Shown in pieces: positions 43,357-51,753 of a stretch of DNA of 64,000 nt. Under the pieces are notes generated by a model. That model was not told the DNA's origin. It ran no database searches and was given only the letters and a program-made list of their open reading frames with translations. The stretch's first letter is position 1, and the number at the start of each line of letters is the position of its first letter. Source of the DNA: SHZL01 sp963784425 (GTDB lineage Bacteria; Pseudomonadota; Gammaproteobacteria; Xanthomonadales; SZUA-36); assembly GCA_963784425.1 (NCBI GenBank), contig CAWARM010000007.1, positions 1 to 64,000 on the forward strand, in the 5' to 3' direction. Made by a program: the position numbers and the translations under genes.

Positions 43357-43390
43357 CCCATGTTGATGGTGTGACTGCCGAAGTCTTGTT

Positions 43391-43433
43391 AACGGGGTCC
43401 AAGCCCACGTCTTACACCGCCTTATCCAATGTA
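43391..43433 (+). promoter_or_regulatory. Second copy of the putative ECF promoter
   Basis: AACGGGGTCCAAGCCCACGT…TTACACCGCCTTATCCAATGTA aligns with 38957-38998 over its whole length, identical at about three quarters of positions. It lies 27 bases upstream of the secreted-protein gene, after the receptor stop. Confidence 0.5.
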
Positions 43434-43459
43434 ATGCAACAATTAATGGAGAGCGGAGC

Positions 43460-44451
43460 ATGTACCAGAAGACCCACATCAACAGATTTGAACGTTTCTT
43501 CTTTTCCACTTCCCGTGCCCTTCCGGCCCGACTCACTCTGCTGGCCACTGTTGCACTGACGTTCTTCGCCGTTTCAGTCGAGGCTCAGCCCTTCACGGAA
43601 AACCCGGCCTACAGCGCAGCGTATAAGGACCTCTACCGAACCGGCGAAGGCATATTTGTTGAGTTGCTCAGCGAAGGTCGCGCTTTGGTCTATATGTTTT
43701 CCTACCGCCCCGTTGGAGATGACGACCCCGCAGGCCCAGGGCAGGCATGGATGGTGGGGGTTGGCGTGCAGGTTCCCGGGGGGGTCGAGGTTGACGAAAT
43801 GTTCATGCCTACCGGTGGAGAGTTCGGGCCAGGTTTTGATCGGGACGACGTGGTCTACACCCCCTTCGGTTCACTAACCTTCCGGTTTCCGACCTGCGGC
43901 ACCAGTGCTCAACGCGGAGTCCTGAACGTATATCCGGATGCAGGTACCGGTTTCGAACCGTTTCCCTTGTGGGAAGGAGGGCTTCAAGGCGACTCTTACA
44001 TCCAACTGACCCAATTGTGGGATTGTGACTATTGGGGGGGGAATATTATCCTGACAAACACACCACTTATTCCGGTTCCTGGAGGGACCCCTTACACACC
44101 GGCGAAGGACTGATCCTGGAAGTGTTGGTCGACGGGCGCGTCGTGGTGCAGTGGCTCACCTACGACTATGTGGGAAGGCAGATGTGGGCCCAGGGTATTG
44201 GGAATTTCGACGGTGATGTTTTGACCGTCAACGAACTTAATACCTACACGGGAACCCATTGGGGCAGGGATTTCAAACCCGAGGAAGTGACTGAATCAGC
44301 GTTCGGCAGTTTGACTATTCAGTTTAACCGGTGTGATAAGGGTACGATGCACTACGACACCCTGGCCTTCGGTTCGGGCACCTGGAATATCGAGCGGATA
44401 ACCGGGTTAATGGGGATTAACGACGAGGGACAAGGATGCTGGGACTATTGA
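43460..44451 (+). CDS. Secreted protein with two repeat domains, frameshifted in a G8 tract
   Basis: The signal peptide includes LTLLATVALTFFAVSVEA. Two similar domains follow: YRTGEGIFVELLSEGRALVY…AWMVGVGVQV and LHTGEGLILEVLVDGRVVVQ…MWAQGIGNF, each ending in a Cys-bearing strand. The first frame stops at 44113. The second, open from 44032, carries domain 2 to the stop at 44451. The junction is a run of eight G at 44034-44041, and changing its length by one joins the frames (CDYWGGEYYPD). Probable FecI-regulated surface or exported protein of unknown role. Confidence 0.65.
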
Positions 44452-44486
44452 TCCCGGCCTTAAACTCCGCAGCGCCTGTTCGCCCG

Positions 44487-44984
44487 TCACGGTCCAGCAC
44501 GGGTCGAAGTTTCGATGCTGTGGACCTCAAGCGCGAAATTACCCGGCTGGCGATCTGCCAGCATGAAGCCCAGCAAGTACATTTCTGCGGGCTTGAGTTC
44601 GCCGGCATGCTCCACTCTGCGGCCGCGAAATACCGGCTCAAACGCAGTTAAGGGGAGGTCGATCACTTGCTGGCTGCCGTCGGTTGGGAAAACGGCCTGC
44701 CACGCGATGCTGCTGGAGTGCTCGTCAGCGCGCAGGCGAAACTGGTAACTGCGTCCGTCCCCGCGGACGGTTAAGCGAAAGCCCTCGGTGCCGGCAAAGC
44801 CCTGTGTGAAGCGGCAGCGAGCCGAGGCAAAACCACCATTGTTCTCCAGCGAGATCTGGCCGCGGAACAGCAAGCCTTGAAACAAGGGCCCCGTTTGGCT
44901 GGCGATGACTTCGCTGCTCGACCTGCCGCCCATCACGCCATCGTTGATCACCTGCCAGCGTTCCGGCACAAGTTCAAGCAGCAT
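44487..44984 (-). CDS. CIA30-family protein
   Basis: 165 aa from the ATG at 44984 (MLLELVPERWQVINDGVMGG). The sequence WQVINDGVMGGRSSSEV and the jelly-roll-like strands match CIA30/NDUFAF1-like proteins. In bacteria their function is unclear and they often accompany lipocalin or lipid genes, as here. It is the last gene of the minus-strand cluster. Confidence 0.75.
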   Translation of the reverse strand: MLLELVPERWQVINDGVMGGRSSSEVIASQTGPLFQGLLFRGQISLENNGGFASARCRFTQGFAGTEGFRLTVRGDGRSYQFRLRADEHSSSIAWQAVFPTDGSQQVIDLPLTAFEPVFRGRRVEHAGELKPAEMYLLGFMLADRQPGNFALEVHSIETSTRAGP

Positions 44985-45020
44985 AATGGCCCCGCCGAAT
45001 GGCAATTCGTCTGGTGCAGC

Positions 45021-45599
45021 CTACTGCCCACGGGGCAGTTCGCCCTGCTCAGGATAAATCAGCTGATCCGTGGCAAACCCCAGCGTACTGGCTTTTGCCA
45101 ACAAGCGCTGCACAATCTCTTTATCGAGTTCTGGTGAGCGCGACAGGATCCACAGGTAGTCCGTGTCAGGGCCAACCACCAGCGCGTATTGGTAGTTCGG
45201 GTCCAGCTCGATGATGTTATATGCGCCGTAGAAGGGTCCAAAAAACGATACCTTCAGCTGCCCGACGTTCGATTCTCCAACAAAATATGCCTTGCCCTCA
45301 GAACTGTCCCAGGCAGCCTTCTTGCCGTTATAGCCTTTGTTGATGACGCGCACGCCACCGTCTTCGCGCATGCTGTATTGCGCCTGCACGTGCGACAAGC
45401 CGCGTTCGAAACTGTGATCGAGCCTGGCGATTTCGTACCAGGTTCCGAGGTAGCGTTCGAGGGAAAAGTTCTGCACTACGACAGCGCGATCGGGAACACC
45501 CAGGCAGCCTGTTAGCAAAGCCGCACACAGTGCTGCGGCCAGCGCTATGGCAGAGCCACGCAACGCGCGCGGACGGAATGAGTTTCTTGCCAGGTTCAT
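45021..45599 (-). CDS. blc: Lipocalin (Blc-type lipoprotein)
   Basis: 192 aa from the ATG at 45599 with a lipobox (AALCAALLTGC-L). Lipocalin signatures: YLGTWYEIARLDHSFERGLS, then NIIELDPNYQYALVVGPDTD and YLWILSRSPELDKEI. It is an outer-membrane lipoprotein binding lipids or fatty acids, part of the operon that also encodes two cyclopropane-synthase-like enzymes. Confidence 0.85.
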   Translation of the reverse strand: MNLARNSFRPRALRGSAIALAAALCAALLTGCLGVPDRAVVVQNFSLERYLGTWYEIARLDHSFERGLSHVQAQYSMREDGGVRVINKGYNGKKAAWDSSEGKAYFVGESNVGQLKVSFFGPFYGAYNIIELDPNYQYALVVGPDTDYLWILSRSPELDKEIVQRLLAKASTLGFATDQLIYPEQGELPRGQ

Positions 45600-45609
45600 G
45601 GGCTTTCCT

Positions 45610-46881
45610 CTAGTGGCGCTGCCAGGGCGAACGGAAACCGGGCCCGGAAAATACCATGTGTACATCGCTGATGGCGCGCTCCAGGAAAGCGCCTTCACAG
45701 TAGCACAGGTAATAGTCCCACATGCGCAGGAAGGCTTCTGGATAACCCAATGCCCGGACTTCTTCGAGCTGCGCAAAGAAATTATCACGCCAGTGATGCA
45801 AGGTGGTGGCGTAATGCAGGCCGATGTCTTCCAGGTCCAGCAAGCGCAGGCCGGTAGTCGTTGCCGCGGTCTGCGTCATAACTGCCGCCGATGGCAGGCA
45901 GCTGCCGGGGAAGATATAGCGCTGGATGAAGTCGATGGACTTTTGCGACTCGTCATACTGCTGGTCGGCAATGGTGATGGCCTGCAACAGCATCAGGCCA
46001 TCCGGCTTGAGCAGCTGGCCGCACATGCGAAAAAATGACGGATACAGCGCGCTGCCAATAGCCTCGATCATCTCGATGGATACCAGCTTGTCGTACTGGC
46101 CGGTGAGATCGCGGTAGTCATCCAGCAGCAAGGTGATGCGATCCTGCAGTCCCGCTGCTGCAATACGCTGGGCGGCGAGGTCGTATTGCTCGCGCGACAG
46201 GGTCGTTGTGGTTACCCGGCAGCCATAGTGCTGCGCAGCGTAAAGTGCAAAGCCACCCCAGCCGGTGCCGATTTCCAGCACGTGATCATTTTCATTCAAT
46301 TGCAGCTTGCGGCAAATGTGTTCCAGCCGTGCCAGTTGCGCCTCGTGCAGGCTCATGTCCGGCCGGGTAAAAATGGCGCTGGAATACATCATGGACTCAT
46401 CCAGCCACAAGGCAAAAAACTCGTTGCCAAGATCATAGTGGGCGGCGATGTTGCGCTTCGCACCTGCATGGGTGTTGCGGTTGACCCAGGCAAACAGCTT
46501 TTGCAACGGCGCCGTCAGGCGCGCAGTGCCACCCTCCATGCCGTCGAGCACCGCGCGATTGCGCAGTAACAGGCGCACCAGCGTGACGAGATCATCACAT
46601 TGCCAGAAACCCTGCATCCAGGCTTCACCGGCACCGATTGAGCCGCCAAAGGCCAGCTCACTGAAGAATCGTGGATCGAGCACGTTGATGCGGGCCGCCA
46701 ATGCCGGTTTCGTCCCTGTCTCACCAAAATTCAATTCCCTGCCATTCTCAAGTAAGGTCAATCGTCCGGTCTGCAATCGTTGCAACTGGCGCAGTACCAG
46801 GCGACGGGCAAGGCCATCCAGCAAGCCGGGTTTAACCGTGCCTGACAGGTGTTGCGCTGATGCCAGGGAAACCGATCTCAT
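45610..46881 (-). CDS. cfa: Cyclopropane-fatty-acyl-phospholipid synthase-like methyltransferase
   Basis: 423 aa from the ATG at 46881. SAM site: HVLEIGTGWGGFALYAAQHY. Further Cfa features are YSSAIFTRPDMSLHEAQLAR, EMIEAIGSALYPSFFRMCGQ and CEGAFLERAISDVHMVFSGP. It transfers a methylene or methyl group from SAM to unsaturated fatty acyl chains in membrane lipids. Its ATG overlaps the stop of the DUF1365 gene (ATGA), so the genes are coupled. Confidence 0.85.
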   Translation of the reverse strand: MRSVSLASAQHLSGTVKPGLLDGLARRLVLRQLQRLQTGRLTLLENGRELNFGETGTKPALAARINVLDPRFFSELAFGGSIGAGEAWMQGFWQCDDLVTLVRLLLRNRAVLDGMEGGTARLTAPLQKLFAWVNRNTHAGAKRNIAAHYDLGNEFFALWLDESMMYSSAIFTRPDMSLHEAQLARLEHICRKLQLNENDHVLEIGTGWGGFALYAAQHYGCRVTTTTLSREQYDLAAQRIAAAGLQDRITLLLDDYRDLTGQYDKLVSIEMIEAIGSALYPSFFRMCGQLLKPDGLMLLQAITIADQQYDESQKSIDFIQRYIFPGSCLPSAAVMTQTAATTTGLRLLDLEDIGLHYATTLHHWRDNFFAQLEEVRALGYPEAFLRMWDYYLCYCEGAFLERAISDVHMVFSGPGFRSPWQRH

Positions 46882-47735
46882 TTGCTTTCCTCCAGGGCCA
46901 TAGCGCTGTGGGTTGCCTTGGTGGGGTGATCCACCACCGGAACGTTCTTCAGCCACAAGCGCAGCGCCTGCCAGTGAATGGCGACAATGATCTTCATGGT
47001 CATCAGCGGAAAGGCAATCAACACGCGAGCCAGCGAGGCCGGGGTGATTTCCTGGCGCTGTAAAACCAGCGTAGCATCAAACAGTTTACGTCCCTCGCGG
47101 GAATTTTCCATGTGCACGATCAACGATTCCCCTGGCGGACGAAACCGCCAGTCGTAGCTTACGTCCATGGGCATGAACGGGGAAACATGCATGCGCTTGA
47201 CCGGTCGGTAGCGGCGGACATCGCTGTGATCCCCATTGCCTTGGCCAACTTCACTATCAACAACCTCGGCATCAACAATCTCGTCGTCCTTGCCGAGCAC
47301 GTAACACTCCCGCTCACCCCAGGGGGTGTTGTTGACTTCGGCCACGATGGTTTCAAGCCGCGTATCGTCCGCGTTATAACAGTAATAGAAGCTGACCGGG
47401 TTGAACACGTAGCCGAAGTAGCGCAAGTGGGTCAGCAGTCGGATAGGCCCCTGCGGACGCAGGCCGGTCGATTGTTCCACCAGGTCGCGCACTGCCTGGT
47501 CCAGCGGGATGCCAGCGGTGCCCGCGTCTTTCCCGCCAAGGTGATCCTCCCGGCAGAATCGCGCCGCTGCGCGCCGCGTGGCGGAAAACAGGCGACTGCC
47601 CTGGAATACCTGCGGCAACTCGTCCAGGTCCAGGTACATCATGAACATGTGGTAATTGAAGCGGTGATCAACCGGCAGCATGCGCCGGTGCCGCACGGTG
47701 CCGTGATAAATAGCGCTGTGCATACCGGCTTTCAC
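46878..47735 (-). CDS. DUF1365 protein
   Basis: 285 aa. It has the DUF1365 pattern HGTVRHRRMLPVDHRFNYHM, THLRYFGYVFNPVSFYYCYN and VNNTPWGERECYVL. It is regularly found between an FAD oxidoreductase and a Cfa-like enzyme in light- or singlet-oxygen-induced clusters and implicated in modified fatty-acid synthesis. The exact reaction is not established here. It starts two bases after the oxidoreductase stop with a GTG. An ATG four codons later (47723) is an alternative. Confidence 0.85.
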   Translation of the reverse strand: MKAGMHSAIYHGTVRHRRMLPVDHRFNYHMFMMYLDLDELPQVFQGSRLFSATRRAAARFCREDHLGGKDAGTAGIPLDQAVRDLVEQSTGLRPQGPIRLLTHLRYFGYVFNPVSFYYCYNADDTRLETIVAEVNNTPWGERECYVLGKDDEIVDAEVVDSEVGQGNGDHSDVRRYRPVKRMHVSPFMPMDVSYDWRFRPPGESLIVHMENSREGRKLFDATLVLQRQEITPASLARVLIAFPLMTMKIIVAIHWQALRLWLKNVPVVDHPTKATHSAMALEESK

Positions 47736-47737
47736 CG

Positions 47738-49057
47738 CTAGGCAGCCATCGCGGACCGCATCGATTCGCGCTGCAGGTCATCGTCCAGGTGGCGCAATGC
47801 CGCCATGGTGCTGATGACGCCATCTTCGTGAAAGCCATAACGCCAGTATGCACCACAGTAATAGGTGTGGCGCGGTCCGTTGATTTCCCGCTGGCGCTGC
47901 TGTGCCGCCACCGCTCGTTCGGTGAAGATCGGGTGGGTGTAGTCCAGGGTGCGAATAATGGCCTCCGGATTGATGGCATCCGTGTGGTTGAGGGTAACGC
48001 AAAATTGCTTCGGTGCATTGAGGCTTTGCAGGATGTTCATGTTGTAGGTCAGTGCCGCCCGCGTATCCAGCATACGAGTGCCCGGCGCTTCGGGGCCATC
48101 CTCCTCCGCGTCCTCTGGTCGCACGTGGTAGTTCCACGCCGCCCAGGCGCGCCGCTTGCGCGGCATCAGCGTGGTATCGGTGTGCAACACCGCTTCGTTG
48201 TGCTGGTAGCCAATGGCGCCCAGCACCTCGCGCTCCTGCTGGCTGGGGTCAGCCAGCAGTGCCAGTGCCTGGTCACTGTGGCAGGCCACGACCAGGCGGT
48301 CGAAGCGCTCCGCTTCGGCTCCCGGAGTCTTGATCTCGACGCAGGCGCGATGCCGTTTGACCCACTCGACCGGTGCATTGAGCCGGATGCGATCGCGGTG
48401 GGCTGCTACCAGCTTTTCGACGTAGCGCTGTGAGCCCCCCTGTATCACGCGCCAGGCCGGGCGATCGCTGACCTGCAGCAATCCATGGTTGTGGAAGAAG
48501 CGCACAAAGAATCCTGCCGGTACACTGCCCATGCCCTGCGGAGATGCAGACCAGATGGCCGCGCCCATCGGTACGATGTAGTGCTCAATGAACTCGCGCG
48601 AGTAATTATTTGCCTGCAGGAAGTCGTCCAGGGTCAGTGTGCTGTCCGGCTGGTCCAGCAAGGCCGGCGCCTCGCGATTGAAGCGCAGGATGTCGCGCAA
48701 CATGCGATGGAAAGACGGCCGCACCAGATTACGCCGCTGGGCGAACAGGGTATTGAGGTTGGCGCCGTTGTATTCCAGGCCGGTGCGCTCACAACGCACA
48801 CTGAAACTCATCTCGCTTGGCTGGGTGGCAACTCCGAGTTCATTGAGCAGGGCAATGAAGTTCGGGTAGGTCACATCGTTGTACACAATGAAACCGGTGT
48901 CTACCGAATAGATCTTTCCCGCCACCGGTACCTCGATGGTGTTGGTGTGACCGCCAATGCGCGCATCTGCTTCAAACACCGTGATGTCATGCTCCGGCGC
49001 CAGCCGGTGGGCTGCGAGGTTGCCGGCAATACCCGTGCCTATGATGGCGATTTTCAT
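47738..49057 (-). CDS. FAD-dependent oxidoreductase (amine-oxidase-like)
   Basis: 439 aa from the ATG at 49057. The N-terminal Rossmann motif AIIGTGIAGNLAAHRLAPEH is followed by FEADARIGGHTNTIEVPVAG, typical of FAD-binding amine-oxidase/desaturase-like proteins. Together with DUF1365 and Cfa-like enzymes it resembles clusters that make furan or other modified fatty acids. Substrate assignment is inference. Confidence 0.85.
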   Translation of the reverse strand: MKIAIIGTGIAGNLAAHRLAPEHDITVFEADARIGGHTNTIEVPVAGKIYSVDTGFIVYNDVTYPNFIALLNELGVATQPSEMSFSVRCERTGLEYNGANLNTLFAQRRNLVRPSFHRMLRDILRFNREAPALLDQPDSTLTLDDFLQANNYSREFIEHYIVPMGAAIWSASPQGMGSVPAGFFVRFFHNHGLLQVSDRPAWRVIQGGSQRYVEKLVAAHRDRIRLNAPVEWVKRHRACVEIKTPGAEAERFDRLVVACHSDQALALLADPSQQEREVLGAIGYQHNEAVLHTDTTLMPRKRRAWAAWNYHVRPEDAEEDGPEAPGTRMLDTRAALTYNMNILQSLNAPKQFCVTLNHTDAINPEAIIRTLDYTHPIFTERAVAAQQRQREINGPRHTYYCGAYWRYGFHEDGVISTMAALRHLDDDLQRESMRSAMAA

Positions 49058-49070
49058 GGCCAGGTCCCCG

Positions 49071-49613
49071 TCACCAGGACTGCGGTACTTTGACCAGCAG
49101 GGAGGTATCGTAGCCGGACGCTGCGATGTGCTCGACCATGCGCGCATAGTCTGCCGCAGGGATTTGCGGGGTGCGCGCCATGATCCATACGTAATCCCGC
49201 TTGTTTCTCGCCACCACGGTCTGGCTATAGTCTTCGCTCAGCCAGGTGATGAGGTATTCGGACTTCACTGGCCACACAAACTGCATGCCCCATTCGGCAT
49301 TGGTTTGAGTATTGCGCACGAAACCGCGGGGTGTGTATTCCTTTGCCGGCCCGTCAAAGGCATCCGCGCGAAACGTAAAGGTGGTGGCAATGCTGCCATC
49401 TTTATCCAGGCGATAGGATTCCACTGCGTTGTGCGCGCCCTTCTCCATGAAGGTCGGGATGTTGGCAATGACGTACCAGTCGCCCATGAAGCGCTCAATC
49501 TCAACATGCTCAACCGTTGCCAGCGGTGGCAGGCTCGCAGTACACCCGGCCAGCAACAAGGCTGCAATGCTGGCAAGCAATGGTTTGTGTTGACGGGGGT
49601 AGGGCGTGTTCAT
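49071..49613 (-). CDS. Second lipocalin-family lipoprotein
   Basis: 180 aa from the ATG at 49613, preceded by AGGAAG. Lipobox LLLAGC-T. Lipocalin pattern: VEIERFMGDWYVIANIPTFM, LITWLSEDYSQTVVARNKRD and YVWIMARTPQIP. It is paralogous in family to the lipocalin at 45021-45599 but distinct in sequence. Confidence 0.8.
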   Translation of the reverse strand: MNTPYPRQHKPLLASIAALLLAGCTASLPPLATVEHVEIERFMGDWYVIANIPTFMEKGAHNAVESYRLDKDGSIATTFTFRADAFDGPAKEYTPRGFVRNTQTNAEWGMQFVWPVKSEYLITWLSEDYSQTVVARNKRDYVWIMARTPQIPAADYARMVEHIAASGYDTSLLVKVPQSW

Positions 49614-49636
49614 ACGGCAGCTTCCTGGTGGTGGTT

Positions 49637-50353
49637 TCATAAAAGCACGTAGCGCAGCATGCGGCCGCTTGCGGTCTCGGATTGCAGCCCCAGCCATTCA
49701 CGGTCCATGGAATACCATAGCTGCAGTTTTAGCGGGCCGGCTGCGAGGTGGTAACGCAAGGCCTGGCGCATCTCCCCGTGCACTTCGAGCTCAGTGGGCT
49801 CAGGTGTTGAAACCTGGACCTCGACGTATTCGCCACTCTGGCTGTTGAGCAATTGCGTTTGTTTGAGGAAATCGGGATTCCAGTAGGCAAAACTCATCAC
49901 GCAGGGCGGCAGGCTTGCGGAACCACGGTTTGCCTGCACGACAAATGTTCCCTGCTGTTGCCGCCCCAGCACGGAGAGCGCTTCGCCGTTGTCATCGGTG
50001 CTGGATTCGATCCGCGTGAGGCAATCGCCCTGCCACTCTTCGCTGTTTTCATGCGTATAGTCGTATAGCTTGACGAACAGCAGCTTGTATTGAAATTCAG
50101 CGACCGTGCGCAGTACGCGGCTTGCACCCTGTTCGGCCAGGAAGAAATCGTGATAGCCGATTTCCTTGTCATCGAGGAATACCCGAAAGCGCCATTGCCG
50201 TTCGGTGGACAGTGCTTCGTCGGCCTGCGCAGGGACCGCGACCGTGTCGAGCGCAAGCACCATTAGCGCTAGCGGTATGAGAGCCAACAGCGGGTTCAGC
50301 CTGCCGCGCAGGTGTCCGGTCAGATCAAACACGGCTTGCAGCCCTTGCGGCAT
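49637..50353 (-). CDS. DUF6134-like secreted protein
   Basis: 238 aa from the ATG at 50353 with a signal peptide (LLALIPLALMVLALDTVAVP). The body has FRVFLDDKEIGYHDFFLAEQ and repeated beta-strands. I recall this type next to cyclopropane-synthase genes, but its function is not known. Its start overlaps the end of the second cfa-like gene by 29 bases. Confidence 0.65.
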   Translation of the reverse strand: MPQGLQAVFDLTGHLRGRLNPLLALIPLALMVLALDTVAVPAQADEALSTERQWRFRVFLDDKEIGYHDFFLAEQGASRVLRTVAEFQYKLLFVKLYDYTHENSEEWQGDCLTRIESSTDDNGEALSVLGRQQQGTFVVQANRGSASLPPCVMSFAYWNPDFLKQTQLLNSQSGEYVEVQVSTPEPTELEVHGEMRQALRYHLAAGPLKLQLWYSMDREWLGLQSETASGRMLRYVLL

Positions 50354-51398
50354 CCGCGCGGCTGAAAAGGTAGTGGCTGACAAACCATTCCTGGCCATTG
50401 AACTGACCGAACAGTTCGGCACAGGCCATGAAGAATATTCTCCAGCGCTGGAACCACTGCTCAGCGTGGCCCGCGCCGTAGGTTTCAGCCATAACTGGCA
50501 GGAGGAAATCCCTGTTTGCGTCCATGTTGGCCAGCCAGGCGTTGGCGGTTTTTTCGTAATGCGTTCCACTCCAGCGATCGCAACGCATCAGCTGCAAGTC
50601 CCGCTGGAACCGGGCGGGCAAATCCGCGCCGGGCATGATGCCGCCGGAGAAAAAGTGACGTCCCATCCAGTCCGACGGGCCGTTGTCAGTGAACTCATAG
50701 GTGCAACTGCGGTGGCAGAATATGTGCATGAAAAACTGCCCGTCGGGCTTGAGCCAGCCGCTGATGCGCCGGAACAGTTCCGCGTAGTTGCGCATGTGCT
50801 CGAACATTTCCAGCGAAACAATGCGGTCAAATCGCTGCTGGATGTCGAATCGATTCATGTCTTCGGTAAGCACCGTGATGTTGTCCAGCCCTCTCTCACG
50901 GGCCCGCTCCTGGATCCATTCACGCTGGGGAGCGGAATTGGAGACTGACGTAATCCTGCATGTGGGGTAATGTTCTGCTATCCACAGACTCAGGGAACCC
51001 CAGCCACAGCCGAGGTCGAGAACATCCATGCCATCCTTGATCCCGGCACGAGTGCAGGTAACTGCCAGGGCATCCGCTTCGGCCTGGTCGAGTGTTTCGG
51101 CCCCGTTGCCCCAGTAAGCGCAGCTGTACTTGCCGTGTACACCCAGCACTGCAGCGAAAAATCGCGGAGGAAGCTCGTAGTGTTGCTCATTGGCCAGGTG
51201 CGGAACGGGCGCAACTTCAGCCTGGTCCATGCTTGCGATAAACGACTCGGTCAGTTCCGTGGCCCGTTCAATGTCCCGCGCATGGATCTGTTCAAGGCGT
51301 TGACGGTTGAGGCGGCGGATTCCGGCGCGGATGACGCTGTCGGGCACCAGGCCGGACTCAGTCCAGGCGATTGCGGTTTTTGCGACAGATGTACTCAT
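50325..51398 (-). CDS. Second cyclopropane-synthase-like methyltransferase
   Basis: 357 aa. SAM site: DGMDVLDLGCGWGSLSLWIA. Also MFEHMRNYAELFRRISGWLK, FMHIFCHRSCTYEFTDNGPS and SHYLFSR. It lacks the long N-terminal domain of E. coli Cfa and belongs to the shorter SAM-methyltransferase branch of that superfamily. Its ATG overlaps the stop of a small upstream ORF (51395-51508). Confidence 0.8.
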   Translation of the reverse strand: MSTSVAKTAIAWTESGLVPDSVIRAGIRRLNRQRLEQIHARDIERATELTESFIASMDQAEVAPVPHLANEQHYELPPRFFAAVLGVHGKYSCAYWGNGAETLDQAEADALAVTCTRAGIKDGMDVLDLGCGWGSLSLWIAEHYPTCRITSVSNSAPQREWIQERARERGLDNITVLTEDMNRFDIQQRFDRIVSLEMFEHMRNYAELFRRISGWLKPDGQFFMHIFCHRSCTYEFTDNGPSDWMGRHFFSGGIMPGADLPARFQRDLQLMRCDRWSGTHYEKTANAWLANMDANRDFLLPVMAETYGAGHAEQWFQRWRIFFMACAELFGQFNGQEWFVSHYLFSRADAARAASRV

Positions 51399-51508
51399 TT
51401 CGATTCCTTATTGGAAAAGGTCGGGTTTCCGCTGACAAGAATGTTCACGGCAGTCTCATCTGTATCTGCGGCGAAGGGCGCAAAAAAACTGATAATAAGT
51501 TTATTCAT
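51395..51508 (-). CDS. Small 37-aa protein leading the lipid operon
   Basis: An ATG at 51508 preceded by a strong ribosome site (TAGGAG, 7 bases) opens a frame starting MNKLIISFFAPFAADTDE. It ends at 51395 in an ATGA overlap with the second cfa-like gene. Good ribosome site plus coupled stop/start argue that it is translated. No homology is recognised. It is the first gene of the operon, next to the regulatory region. Confidence 0.55.
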   Translation of the reverse strand: MNKLIISFFAPFAADTDETAVNILVSGNPTFSNKESK

Positions 51509-51524
51509 CACGATCTCCTAGGTC

Positions 51525-51654
51525 TTGTATAGATATTTCCATCCATGCACATGCAGTGGGTGCCTGGTTACGCCGATTTCTCCTTCCCGGACCATGGCCA
51601 CAATGCATTTCATTTCATTGCGTGAATAATTGTATATATATTGTATAGATATTG
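51525..51654. promoter_or_regulatory. TGTATA-rich regulatory region between cfa operon and merR
   Basis: TTGTATAGATATT occurs at 51525-51537 and again within TGTATATATATTGTATAGAT at 51631-51650. LitR/CarH-type regulators bind TGTATA-like boxes in divergent promoters, so these are probable operators controlling both directions. Confidence 0.6.
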
Positions 51655-51753
51655 CAAGCACGAATTGTGGAAAATAATCAGATATTGCTTAATATAAACA
51701 GATTATGTATAGTAATCGTACAGTTATATTTTTCTATTCAGCGGAATCCAGTC

